51,652 nucleotides of DNA from Blautia sp. MSJ-19 (lineage in GTDB: Bacteria > Bacillota > Clostridia > Lachnospirales > Lachnospiraceae): the NCBI RefSeq assembly GCF_018918125.1, contig NZ_JAHLQA010000016.1, positions 1-51,652 of the forward strand, read 5' to 3'. A program made the translations under genes and the position numbers. The notes below the pieces were generated by a model. That model did not search any database, was not told where the DNA came from, and was given only the letters and a program-made list of their open reading frames with translations. Shown here one piece after another: positions 16,959 through 24,560 of this stretch (the first letter of the stretch is position 1; every line of letters starts with the position of its first letter).

Positions 16959-17180
16959 TTGTCTTTTCCTCCAAAAATCTGATGCTTAGCAGCCTTCAAC
17001 TTTGTTTTGTGAAAGGAGGTTTTGTTAAGTTCTGTTTACTTTTTACGGTTAGAAGTATAGCACTGAGTGCCAAAACAGATTAACCAAATATTATTTTATT
17101 TAGCTCTTATTTTTGTTAATATTTTAAAATTGTATACATAATATAAAATTCTCTGACTTTTTCACCCGACACATAAAAAA

Positions 17181-17219
17181 GAGTGTAAATCTCAGAAACT
17201 CAATACAGGATTTACACTC
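17181..17219 (-). terminator. Terminator of the 47-residue protein gene
   Basis: A perfect 11-bp stem (GAGTGTAAATC at 17181-17191 with GATTTACACTC at 17209-17219) is followed on the minus strand by TTTTTTATG. The stem is built from the left copy of the 32-nt inverted repeat that also forms the gene's promoter region. Confidence 0.85.
17187..17218 (-). repeat. 32-nt inverted repeat, left copy
   Basis: Read on the minus strand, this stretch matches the plus-strand stretch 17446-17477 at 29 of 32 positions; the differences are at positions 9, 20 and 24. The two copies face each other across the 47-residue protein gene. This copy supplies one arm and the loop of its terminator. Confidence 0.85.
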
Positions 17220-17239
17220 TCTATCATCAGTTACTTATA

Positions 17240-17383
17240 TCAGTTATCTTTTCTTTTTGCCTCTGCAATGACTTCATTTACAAGTTCCAGTGCTTTTTCC
17301 TGGTTATCGCCCTCAAGTAATGCCTTGATCGACAAAAGTACTGTTAAAAGTTCCAACCTTGTCATTTCTTCACCTTCTCCCAT
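17240..17383 (-). CDS. 47-residue small helical protein
   Basis: A small gene that begins with ATG after AGGTGGTG and ends 21 nt before a strong terminator. It has a consensus promoter (TTTACA, 17 nt, TATAAT). The product is acidic and probably all helix (TRLELLTVLLSIKALLE, then ALELVNEVIAEAKR), with no signal peptide or zinc motif. Function is unknown. Promoter, ribosome site and start region match those of the 60-residue gene at 18922-19104 on the other side of the MATE gene, so the two are paralogous modules. The gene lies between the arms of a 32-nt inverted repeat. Confidence 0.75.
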   Translation of the reverse strand: MGEGEEMTRLELLTVLLSIKALLEGDNQEKALELVNEVIAEAKRKDN

Positions 17384-17424
17384 AATTTCACCACCTTTTC
17401 AGATTATTTTTTTATGATATAATC

Positions 17425-17453
17425 ATTATAGTGGTTTGCCAGAAAAGTGTAAA
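17425..17453 (-). promoter_or_regulatory. Promoter of the 47-residue protein gene
   Basis: On the minus strand the -35 is TTTACA (17448-17453) and the -10 is TATAAT (17425-17430), with a 17-nt spacer. The upstream AATACAGGG is shared, with one change, by the promoter at 19147-19175. The -35 side lies within the right copy of the 32-nt inverted repeat and overlaps the likely MATE promoter on the other strand (TTGCCA, 17 nt, TATTGA). Confidence 0.85.
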
Positions 17454-17477
17454 CCCTGTATTGAATTTTTGAGATTT
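17446..17477 (+). repeat. 32-nt inverted repeat, right copy
   Basis: This is the partner of the left copy at 17187-17218 (29 of 32 positions). It contains the -35 box and upstream element of the minus-strand small gene. It ends 18 nt before the MATE start codon. Confidence 0.85.
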
Positions 17478-17495
17478 TGGATGAGGTAACAAAAA

Positions 17496-18812
17496 ATGTA
17501 TCATGACTTGACCGAGGGGAAAATTTCCCGCTCGCTGCTGCTGTTTGCACTGCCGATGATGGCCGGCAATCTTCTGCAGCAGTTCTATAATATTGCGGAT
17601 ACGCTGATCGTCGGGCGTGTGCTCGGAAGCAATGCGCTGGCGGCGGTGGGATCTGCTTATACTCTGATGACTTTTCTGACTTCTATCTTTCTTGGACTCA
17701 GCATGGGATCGGGAGCTCTTTTTTCTATTTATAGGGGAAAAAACGACCAGGATTCTCTGTGCAGTGCAATCGTACATGCTTTTGTGCTGATCATGGCTGT
17801 CACTGTGCTTCTGAATGTCCTGGTGTACATAGGAATTGATCCGATCCTGCATTTCCTGCGGGTGCCGGACGAGGTATGGGATGGCATGAAGGCTTATCTG
17901 CTTGTGATATTTGCAGGTATCATTGCCACCTCGCTGTATAATTACTTTTCCTGTCTGCTCCGTGCTCTTGGAAACTCCACGATCCCACTGGTATTTCTTG
18001 CCATCTCTGCTGTCCTGAATATCGGACTTGACCTTTTGTTCGTGGCTGTGCTCCCATGGGGTATCCGTGGGGCAGCACTGGCGACAGTCATCGCTCAGTA
18101 TGTTTCAGGCATCGGCATTACGCTCTATGTATTGCTGAAATGCCGTGATCTGCTGCCTTCCAGAGAGAATCTGCGATTCAACCACCAGATCCTTGGTGAA
18201 ATTGGAAATCTGTCTTCTATGACATGCATCCAGCAGTCTGTCATGAACTTTGGTATTCTGATGGTGCAGGGACTGGTAAACAGCTTCGGACCGGTCATTA
18301 TGGCTGCTTTTGCCGCCGCTGTCAAGATTGATACGTTTGCTTATCTTCCGGTGCAGGATTTCGGTAATGCATATTCTACCTTTATCGCCCAGAACTACGG
18401 TGCTGGCAAAAAAGATCGAATCCGCAAGGGAACGAAAGAATCGTTCCTGATCAGTTTTCTTTTCTGTATTGTAATCTCAGCGGTAGTATGTATTTTTGCC
18501 GCACCGCTGATGCGGATCTTTGTCAGTGCAAAAGAAACTGCAGTTATTGCTTCCGGTGTACGTTATCTCCGGGTCGAGGGAGCTTTTTACTGCGGAATCG
18601 GCTGTCTGTTTTTGCTGTATGGTTACTATCGTGCAGTCAAGAAACCGGTCATGTCCGTCGTCCTGACCGTCATATCACTCGGAACCCGTGTAGCTCTGGC
18701 GTATATCCTTTCCGCATATATTGGAGAAACCGGCATCTGGATGGCGATTCCGATCGGATGGGTGCTTGCCGATGTTACCGGACTCGCTTATATGAAATTT
18801 CATGAAAAATAG
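17496..18812 (+). CDS. MATE family multidrug efflux transporter
   Basis: A 438-residue inner membrane protein with about twelve hydrophobic segments in two homologous halves, the NorM/DinF-like fold. The N-terminal LTEGKISRSLLLFALPMMAG and the GSGALFSIYRG segment are typical of clostridial MATE proteins. It should export cationic drugs or metabolites in exchange for Na+ or H+. GAGGT lies 8 nt before the ATG. It is a single plus-strand gene flanked on both sides by minus-strand small-protein genes with near-identical promoters. Its own promoter must overlap the inverted repeat that drives the left one. Confidence 0.9.
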   Translation: MYHDLTEGKISRSLLLFALPMMAGNLLQQFYNIADTLIVGRVLGSNALAAVGSAYTLMTFLTSIFLGLSMGSGALFSIYRGKNDQDSLCSAIVHAFVLIMAVTVLLNVLVYIGIDPILHFLRVPDEVWDGMKAYLLVIFAGIIATSLYNYFSCLLRALGNSTIPLVFLAISAVLNIGLDLLFVAVLPWGIRGAALATVIAQYVSGIGITLYVLLKCRDLLPSRENLRFNHQILGEIGNLSSMTCIQQSVMNFGILMVQGLVNSFGPVIMAAFAAAVKIDTFAYLPVQDFGNAYSTFIAQNYGAGKKDRIRKGTKESFLISFLFCIVISAVVCIFAAPLMRIFVSAKETAVIASGVRYLRVEGAFYCGIGCLFLLYGYYRAVKKPVMSVVLTVISLGTRVALAYILSAYIGETGIWMAIPIGWVLADVTGLAYMKFHEK

Positions 18813-18845
18813 ACACCTCTGACAACTCCATGCAGGTACAAAAAC

Positions 18846-18892
18846 AAAAGAGTGTAGTTCCCGTTAAACCAACTACAGGGCTACACTCTTTT
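18846..18892 (-). terminator. Bidirectional terminator between MATE and the 60-residue gene
   Basis: A perfect 12-bp stem (AAAAGAGTGTAG at 18846-18857 with CTACACTCTTTT at 18881-18892) is T-rich on both strands. It serves the converging MATE gene (+) and small gene (-). Its loop and stem resemble the terminator at 17181-17219 (shared AGTGTA and CCTGTA). Confidence 0.85.
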
Positions 18893-18921
18893 CTTAGTTA
18901 CATCGTCATTCTTATTTCACT

Positions 18922-19104
18922 TCACAATGTCAGATCTTCCACATTTACTCCCATAGAAGAAAGTCTGGCAATCATTCCTTTAATCTGATACTCCAGTTCC
19001 GGGATGTCCGCTCCATTGCTGGATTTCTTAATACGCTGCAAATCCATAAACCAACTGATATACATTGTTTTTAACTCCTGATCTGGCATATCATTACCCT
19101 CCAT
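18922..19104 (-). CDS. 60-residue small protein, paralogous module
   Basis: A small acidic, mostly helical protein of unknown function (segments LKTMYISWFMDLQRIKK and LEYQIKGMIARLSSMG). I place the start at the ATG of MEGNDMPDQ. The sequence before it, CTGAAAGGCGGTGGAAGTATGG, aligns with the start region of the 47-residue gene; the bases just upstream act as ribosome site. An ATG seven codons earlier and another five codons later are alternatives. The promoter TTTACA, 17 nt, TATAAT is shared with the other module. Protein similarity between the two is weak and mainly near the N-terminus. Confidence 0.7.
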   Translation of the reverse strand: MEGNDMPDQELKTMYISWFMDLQRIKKSSNGADIPELEYQIKGMIARLSSMGVNVEDLTL

Positions 19105-19146
19105 ACTTCCACCGCCTTTCAGCACATATCGTTCTTATACATTTTC

Positions 19147-19175
19147 ATTATAGGTGATTTAAACACACATGTAAA
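19147..19175 (-). promoter_or_regulatory. Promoter of the 60-residue protein gene
   Basis: On the minus strand the -35 is TTTACA (19170-19175) and the -10 is TATAAT (19147-19152), with a 17-nt spacer. AATACGGGG precedes the -35 and CTATAATGA surrounds the -10, as in the promoter at 17425-17453. Confidence 0.85.
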
Positions 19176-19314
19176 CCCCGTATTCCGTTTTCAAAGTGCT
19201 AAATCATTGGAAATTTCGCTCGACACATTCTCCCTAACTCCAACACACTGCCCTAATACAATCCGCTCCTCATCTCCATGATTCAACAACCAGGGACGAG
19301 TGGAGCCAAACTTC

Positions 19315-19513
19315 TCCTGCCGAATTATATACATAAGACGCGGAAAGAACCCTGCGAGGCTTCTAGGATTTCGAATGCTCTAATTATCACTGCGTTGCTC
19401 TGTCTGAGCACCTTCAGGTGCGAGTTTGCAAAAGCAGTGATTAATAGATGAGCAGAGAAATCCAGAAACGCAGCACAGGTTCTGCCAGTGTCTTATGCAT
19501 ATAACAGGCAGGA
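19315..19513. repeat. 199-nt rod-like imperfect hairpin (MITE-like or structured RNA)
   Basis: Nine nested pairings fold the whole stretch onto itself: 19315-19321/19507-19513, 19325-19330/19499-19504, 19332-19339/19490-19497, 19346-19351/19478-19483, 19353-19356/19469-19472, 19366-19372/19457-19463, 19376-19380/19450-19454, 19386-19393/19434-19441, and a terminal 19408-19413/19416-19421. Small internal loops separate the stems. No supported gene lies inside. The shape fits a miniature inverted-repeat element or a rod-like RNA. The outermost right arm can also pair with the hairpin that follows the CDF gene. Confidence 0.7.
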
Positions 19514-19546
19514 ACGAATTATCTTTCTCTCGTCCCTGCCTGTTAT
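19501..19546 (-). terminator. Hairpin after the cation diffusion facilitator gene
   Basis: A perfect 12-bp stem (19501-19512 with 19535-19546), extended by three more pairs after one mismatch, starts 11 nt after the stop of the CDF gene. There is no T tract on the minus strand, so termination may be weak or the hairpin may protect the mRNA end. Confidence 0.5.
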
Positions 19547-19557
19547 CATACTCTCAT

Positions 19558-20727
19558 CTAATAATACTCATGATCGATCTGTATCACTGCGAAATATTTA
19601 CTTCCAGGCAGACCATGTATCTGTTCTTTCAGCCAGTTCATGATCTCATTATCTGTAAACGATGTCTTCCTCGGAACCTCCACATCAAAGATCAGATTTG
19701 TTCTGGTCGGGCCTTTTACCATTCGGAAATCATGCATACTGAACGATTCATCCAGAAAATGAACCATTTCCTCAACCTTCGCTTTCATTTCCAGAACCTC
19801 TTTATCATCGGTTACGATCGGGTCCATATGGATTGTTGCTGAACAATGCAGTTTTTCCTGTAGTTCATGCTCAATATGATCAATCTGTTCATGAATGTCC
19901 TGAATATCACCATTTACATCTACTTCCGCATGAAGTGAGATCATTCTTCGTCCCGGCCCATAATCATGAACGATCAGATCATGCATCCCATATACCAGGG
20001 AATGCTCCAGAACAATTTCCCTGATTTCATCAATAAATTCTTTTTTCGGCGGCTGTCCGATAAGAAGATCAATGGTCTCCTTCAGTGTAGAACCACCTGT
20101 ATAAACAATAAACAATCCGACCAGAATACCAAACCAGCCATCCAGAATCAATCCTGTATATTTACTGATCACAGTCGCGATCAGAACAAGTGTCGTTGCC
20201 ACAGTATCACTCAAACTGTCCACCGAAGTTGCTTTCATCGCTGCACTTTCCAGTTTTTTGCTCAGGGAATGATTGTAAAAAAACATATACAGTTTCACAA
20301 GAATCGAAGAGATCAGAATGCCAAATACCAGTGCACTGCTTTCGATTGGTTCCGGGTCTCTCAACTTCCCAAATGATGACCAGATCAGCTCAAATCCCAT
20401 AACCAGAATTGCCACTGAGACAAGCAGCCCTGAGATATATTCCATCCTTCCATGTCCGAACGGATGCTCCGGGTCCGGTTCCTGTCCGGAAAGTCGAAAA
20501 CCGATCAGGGTAATGATCGAAGATCCCGCATCCGAAAGGTTATTAAATGCATCTGCCGTAATGGCGATCGAACCACTGATGGTTCCTGCAATCCATTTAC
20601 CGAGAAACAGCAGAATATTCAACCCGATCCCTACTGCCCCACTCAGGACACCATAAGCCTGCCGCACCTCAGGCTCCTTGTAATTTCTGCTGTCTTTTAT
20701 AAATAATGATGCTAAAAACGTGATCAT
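19558..20727 (-). CDS. Cation diffusion facilitator (CDF) family transporter
   Basis: A 389-residue membrane exporter of divalent metals (Zn, Fe, Mn or Co). There are six predicted membrane helices. The metal site residues are seen in ADAFNNLSDAG (helix 2) and ATSVDSLSDTVATT (helix 5), and a cytoplasmic ferredoxin-like C-terminal domain follows (about residues 220-310). A further C-terminal domain of about 80 residues goes beyond the usual 300-residue length, as seen in some clostridial CDF proteins. The start has AGGAGGT 7 nt upstream; in-frame ATGs further up lack such a site. The metal cannot be assigned from the motif alone. Confidence 0.88.
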   Translation of the reverse strand: MITFLASLFIKDSRNYKEPEVRQAYGVLSGAVGIGLNILLFLGKWIAGTISGSIAITADAFNNLSDAGSSIITLIGFRLSGQEPDPEHPFGHGRMEYISGLLVSVAILVMGFELIWSSFGKLRDPEPIESSALVFGILISSILVKLYMFFYNHSLSKKLESAAMKATSVDSLSDTVATTLVLIATVISKYTGLILDGWFGILVGLFIVYTGGSTLKETIDLLIGQPPKKEFIDEIREIVLEHSLVYGMHDLIVHDYGPGRRMISLHAEVDVNGDIQDIHEQIDHIEHELQEKLHCSATIHMDPIVTDDKEVLEMKAKVEEMVHFLDESFSMHDFRMVKGPTRTNLIFDVEVPRKTSFTDNEIMNWLKEQIHGLPGSKYFAVIQIDHEYY

Positions 20728-20873
20728 ACACATACCTCCTGCAGATATTCCTCCAATCATAACACATTCTTCCCGATACATCCATAATTATAAAGAATCT
20801 TACTGGAAAATCATTTCTGAAAATGCTATAGTCTTATTGATAACTTTTATACAACTTAAGGAGAAATTATCTG

Positions 20874-21641
20874 ATGAAAAATCTTAAAAATATTGCAATG
20901 TTGATTGATGCGGATAATACACAGCTCTCCAAACTGGAAGCTGTCATCCAGGAAATCTCCGCAAACGGTCGCATTGTCGTAAAGCGAGCCTACGGAAACT
21001 GGCGCAAAGGTTCACTCAAAAACTGGGAAAATGAACTCAAACGTCTCGCCATCAAAGCTGAACAGCAGTTTGATTACGTCGCCGGTAAAAATGCCACCGA
21101 CATGGCACTTGTGATCGATACTCTTGATCTGCTCCACAGTGGCATCTACGATGCTTTTGTCATCGTCGCCAGCGACAGTGACTATACCCCTCTGGCAATC
21201 AAACTTCATGAATCTGGTGTTTATGTTATGGGAGTAGGCGAAAAGAAAACCCCGGAACCTTTCCGTAATGCCTGCGACGAATTTGTTTATCTTGAAAACC
21301 TGAACAAAGATCCTGACAGCCACCCTTCTTCTGTCTCCAAAACTTCCAAAAATCAAAAACGCAATCTCCAGGAAGCCGCAGAAGAACGCCGCAAAGCAAA
21401 GGAATTAAGGGAAATCCACAAATTACTGCGTATTGCCTGGGACAAATACCAGGATGATGACAGCTACGTCAACGTCAGCTCTGCCGGTCAGTATATCAAA
21501 CGTGCAAAACCTGACTTTGATGCCCGTACCTATGGTTATGTCAAGCTTCCTGATCTCATCGAAGCTTTTCCCAAAAGATATGCAATGAAACGCTACCCTG
21601 GCAAAGGCACAGTAACGATCATTGCATATAAGTGTATCTGA
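20874..21641 (+). CDS. NYN-domain ribonuclease-like protein with OST-HTH domain
   Basis: A 255-residue protein with two domains. Residues 1-145 form a NYN (LabA/PIN-like) nuclease domain: IDADN near the N-terminus, NATDMALVIDTLD and VASDSDYTPL carry the acidic residues that bind metal. Residues 180-255 resemble the OST-HTH/LOTUS RNA-binding domain (YVNVSSAGQYIK, GYVKLPDLIEAF). Charged linker between. Likely an RNA-processing or RNA-degrading enzyme in the cytoplasm; targets are unknown. AAGGAG precedes the ATG by 10 nt. It converges with the P-type ATPase gene, whose stop is 3 nt away. Confidence 0.88.
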   Translation: MKNLKNIAMLIDADNTQLSKLEAVIQEISANGRIVVKRAYGNWRKGSLKNWENELKRLAIKAEQQFDYVAGKNATDMALVIDTLDLLHSGIYDAFVIVASDSDYTPLAIKLHESGVYVMGVGEKKTPEPFRNACDEFVYLENLNKDPDSHPSSVSKTSKNQKRNLQEAAEERRKAKELREIHKLLRIAWDKYQDDDSYVNVSSAGQYIKRAKPDFDARTYGYVKLPDLIEAFPKRYAMKRYPGKGTVTIIAYKCI

Positions 21642-21644
21642 TCT

Positions 21645-24290
21645 CTATTTTCGTCTGAACAGTCTCTTCACTGCTTTTATCCCTTCATTCAGAATGATCA
21701 CAGTAAAAGCAGTCAGGAGCATCTTGCCCCACATGCCCACAGACAATGGCACTGTTTCAAATACAGCAGCCCCAAACTGTGTGATGATTCCCTGCAGAAT
21801 CAAAACCAGAAGGAATACTCCAAGCATCAGTTTGTTTTTCAGAAGGTTCTTAAACATCGGTGTATCGTCCAGCTCACGACAGTTAAATGCATTAAATAAC
21901 TGGAACAGTACAAACAATGTAAACAGTACGGTTGCTTCTTCCTCCGGTGCTGCACCAAGGAAATTCCTGAAATGCTGTATCATAAAGATTACTGAAATAT
22001 AAATTCCGTTTACAAAGATACGAAGCAACATTTTCTTTGAAATGATGTTTTCATTCCTTTTTGTCGGTTTGTGTTTCAGAAGATCCGGACGGATCGGTTC
22101 CAGACCAAGTGTCAGTGCCGGCGGTCCATCCATGATAATGTTGATCCACAGAAGTTCCAGTGCGGTAAACGGAGCACTGAATCCAGCAAGGATCGAACAG
22201 ATAACAACCACTACAGAAGATACATTAACGGTCAGCTGGAACTGGATAAAACGTTTGAAGTTCTCATAGATTCCACGTCCCCACTGTACCGCCTTGATGA
22301 TCGTGGAGAAAGAATCATCAAGAAGTACCATATCACTTGCTTCCTTGGTAACATCTGTTCCTGCAATACCCATGGCAATACCGACATCGGCATGTTTGAT
22401 CGCCGGTGCATCATTGATTCCGTCACCGGTAACAGCCACGACATTTCCCTGCTCTTTGAGAAGTTTTACAACTCTCATCTTGACAAGAGGGGTACTTCTT
22501 GCAATTACCTGAATCTTCTTCAGGGCTTCTTTCAGCTCTTCATCTGTCATCTTTTCAATGTCAGATGCTTCCACTGCAATGTGGTCATCATCCAGCATAT
22601 GCAGTTCATTGGCAATGGCTCTTGCTGTACGGATATTGTCTCCTGTCAGCATTTTTACTTCGATTCCTGCACTACGGCAGTTTCGAATGGATTCATACAC
22701 ATCCGGACTCAGCGGGTCAGAGATTACAACAAAGCCATCGTAAATCAATCCCTGTTCCACGTCTTCCTGTGCCTCGTCATCGTAAGGACCATCCAGTTCT
22801 TTATGTGCAAAAGCAAGCAAACGTCCCGCTTTGCTCTGGAATTCTTCCATCAGGCGGAAGTTCTTTTCTTTTTCTTCTTCAGAAATCCCGGTACAGAGAG
22901 AAAGGATTTTCTCCGGATTTCCCTTCACATACAGGATTTCTTTATCGTTTTCACGGACGATCGTGCTCATATCCTTATTCTGAGAAGAGAACGGGAATAC
23001 ACGGACAATGTCTGCTTCATGACGAAGTTTCTGATAATCCACACCGGCTTTTGAGGCAGCCGCGAGCAGAGAACATTCGGTCGGATTTCCGATGAAGGAC
23101 CAGTTTCCGTCTTCCATGGAAATGTTTGCATTGCTGTTGATGCAGTAGTTTTTAAGAAGAACTTCCTCTTTTAACTGTTCCGGATCAATCAATTCACCCT
23201 TCGTATAAATTTTCTGAACAGTCATCTTATTCTCGGTAAGCGTACCGGTTTTGTCAGAACAGATGATATTGACACAGCCAATCGTCTCGCATGCAATCAT
23301 CTTTTTGACCAGTGCACTCTCTCTGGACATTTTGATGATATTCAGTGCCAGAGAAACTGCCACAATCGTCGGAAGTCCCTCCGGAACAGCCGCTACGATC
23401 AGGACGATACTTGTGATAAAAGCATCTGATACCGTATCCAGATTAAGCTGTCCGTTCATTACAAACTGAATGACCTCGATTGCAAAAACGATCGCTGCTG
23501 CGGATGCTCCCAGAACTGTGATCTGTTTGCCGAGTTTATCCAGCTTTTCCTGAAGCGGTGTGGTTGTTTTTTCGATAGAAGAAAGCTCCTGTGCGATCTG
23601 ACCAAACTCAGTATCATTACCAACACCTGTAACCAGCATCTGACCGTTTCCACCGGAAACAAAGCATCCTGAGTACAACATATTTGCACGTTCTGCTACC
23701 GGTGTTCCACTCTGACAGACAAATTCGGCATCTTTTTTGACCGGAAGGCTTTCTCCAGTCAGTGCCGATTCATCTACGGAAAGATCATTACCTGCCAGAA
23801 GCCGTCCATCCGCAACGATCTTATCACCGGTCTCGATCATGATGATATCACCCACAACGATCTCTTTCTGCGTGATCAGCTGCGGTTCTCCGTTACGAAT
23901 GACCTTGATCAGTGTATCTTCATTGATTTTATTTAATGCTTCAAATGCTTTTGCACTTTTGCCTTCTGTAATGATCGTGATCACAACAGACAGTGCGATC
24001 GCAGCAAAGATACCGACACACTCCAGGAAATTGTATTCTCCACCGGTAAAATATCTTGTGATGTTGACTGCCAGTGTAATGATCGCCGCAAAGATCAGCA
24101 TGACCAGCATCGGCTCCGTGGATGCATCCCAGATTCTTTTTGCCAGAGATTCGTGACTCTGACGGACAAAAGAGTTTGTGCCATAGGTGCTGCGGGATTT
24201 TTCGACCTGCTCCGGATTCAGACCTTTTTCACTGTCTGTACCGGTTTTGGCAAGCAGTTCTTCCCGGGACATCATAAATGCATCTTTCAT
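21645..24290 (-). CDS. P2-type cation-transporting ATPase (Ca2+ or Mn2+)
   Basis: An 881-residue P-type ATPase of the Ca2+-ATPase (PMCA/SERCA-like) group. Motifs in order are: TGES in the actuator domain, PEGLP in membrane helix 4, the phosphorylated DKTGTLT, the nucleotide-binding KGNPEKIL, GDGINDAP, and a C-terminal six-helix cation domain. It exports a divalent cation from the cytoplasm at the cost of ATP. AGGAGGAG lies 6 nt before the ATG. The leader holds a yybP-ykoY manganese riboswitch, so Mn2+ export is as likely as Ca2+ export. The gene ends 3 nt from the convergent NYN gene. Confidence 0.93.
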   Translation of the reverse strand: MKDAFMMSREELLAKTGTDSEKGLNPEQVEKSRSTYGTNSFVRQSHESLAKRIWDASTEPMLVMLIFAAIITLAVNITRYFTGGEYNFLECVGIFAAIALSVVITIITEGKSAKAFEALNKINEDTLIKVIRNGEPQLITQKEIVVGDIIMIETGDKIVADGRLLAGNDLSVDESALTGESLPVKKDAEFVCQSGTPVAERANMLYSGCFVSGGNGQMLVTGVGNDTEFGQIAQELSSIEKTTTPLQEKLDKLGKQITVLGASAAAIVFAIEVIQFVMNGQLNLDTVSDAFITSIVLIVAAVPEGLPTIVAVSLALNIIKMSRESALVKKMIACETIGCVNIICSDKTGTLTENKMTVQKIYTKGELIDPEQLKEEVLLKNYCINSNANISMEDGNWSFIGNPTECSLLAAASKAGVDYQKLRHEADIVRVFPFSSQNKDMSTIVRENDKEILYVKGNPEKILSLCTGISEEEKEKNFRLMEEFQSKAGRLLAFAHKELDGPYDDEAQEDVEQGLIYDGFVVISDPLSPDVYESIRNCRSAGIEVKMLTGDNIRTARAIANELHMLDDDHIAVEASDIEKMTDEELKEALKKIQVIARSTPLVKMRVVKLLKEQGNVVAVTGDGINDAPAIKHADVGIAMGIAGTDVTKEASDMVLLDDSFSTIIKAVQWGRGIYENFKRFIQFQLTVNVSSVVVVICSILAGFSAPFTALELLWINIIMDGPPALTLGLEPIRPDLLKHKPTKRNENIISKKMLLRIFVNGIYISVIFMIQHFRNFLGAAPEEEATVLFTLFVLFQLFNAFNCRELDDTPMFKNLLKNKLMLGVFLLVLILQGIITQFGAAVFETVPLSVGMWGKMLLTAFTVIILNEGIKAVKRLFRRK

Positions 24291-24350
24291 TTTGTCTCCT
24301 CCTGTTTTTATTTGAGTTTTGTGTAGCTTTATAATTCCTTATAACGCAAA

Positions 24351-24418
24351 AACGAGACTCCATGTACAGCAAACAGAACGTTACCTTTACAGTAACTTTG
24401 CCATACATGAGTCTCGTT
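24351..24418 (-). terminator. Expression-platform hairpin of the riboswitch
   Basis: On the minus strand an AACGAGACT stem (24402-24418 pairing with 24351-24367, one bulge) is followed by TTTTTGCG. It lies between the aptamer and the ATPase start, where a riboswitch-controlled terminator is expected. Confidence 0.75.
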
Positions 24419-24492
24419 ATTTAAGACAAGCCAGACCAGCGGTCAGGATGTTGACTTGCCACGCTATGCGCCACTACTCCCTCATATAATAG
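24351..24492 (-). promoter_or_regulatory. yybP-ykoY manganese riboswitch
   Basis: Read on the minus strand, the leader has the hallmark segments GAGGGAGTAG (24476-24485 region), then AAGTCAACATCC, a CTGACCGCTGGTCTGGCTT segment, and ATAACGAGACT, in the order of the yybP-ykoY aptamer, ending in a terminator hairpin with a T tract. This aptamer senses Mn2+ and turns on exporters. It sits about 60-200 nt upstream of a P-type ATPase gene, one of its classic positions. Identification is by eye. Confidence 0.82.
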
Positions 24493-24560
24493 ATATATAT
24501 GATTGATTCTTGTTGATTTAATCATATACAGGTGCGGTTAGTCAAGCATAACATCATTTT

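Noticed and set aside
17060..17070. GCACTGAGTGC palindrome upstream of the L25/Ctc gene, resembling CIRCE half-sites.
   Set aside because: A CIRCE element needs TTAGCACTC and GAGTGCTAA separated by nine bases. Here the halves overlap, so HrcA binding is not supported.
19191..19334. 47-codon minus-strand open frame that starts inside the rod-like hairpin.
   Set aside because: There is no ribosome site before its ATG, and the start is within a stem of the hairpin. Its protein-like look is not enough to call it.
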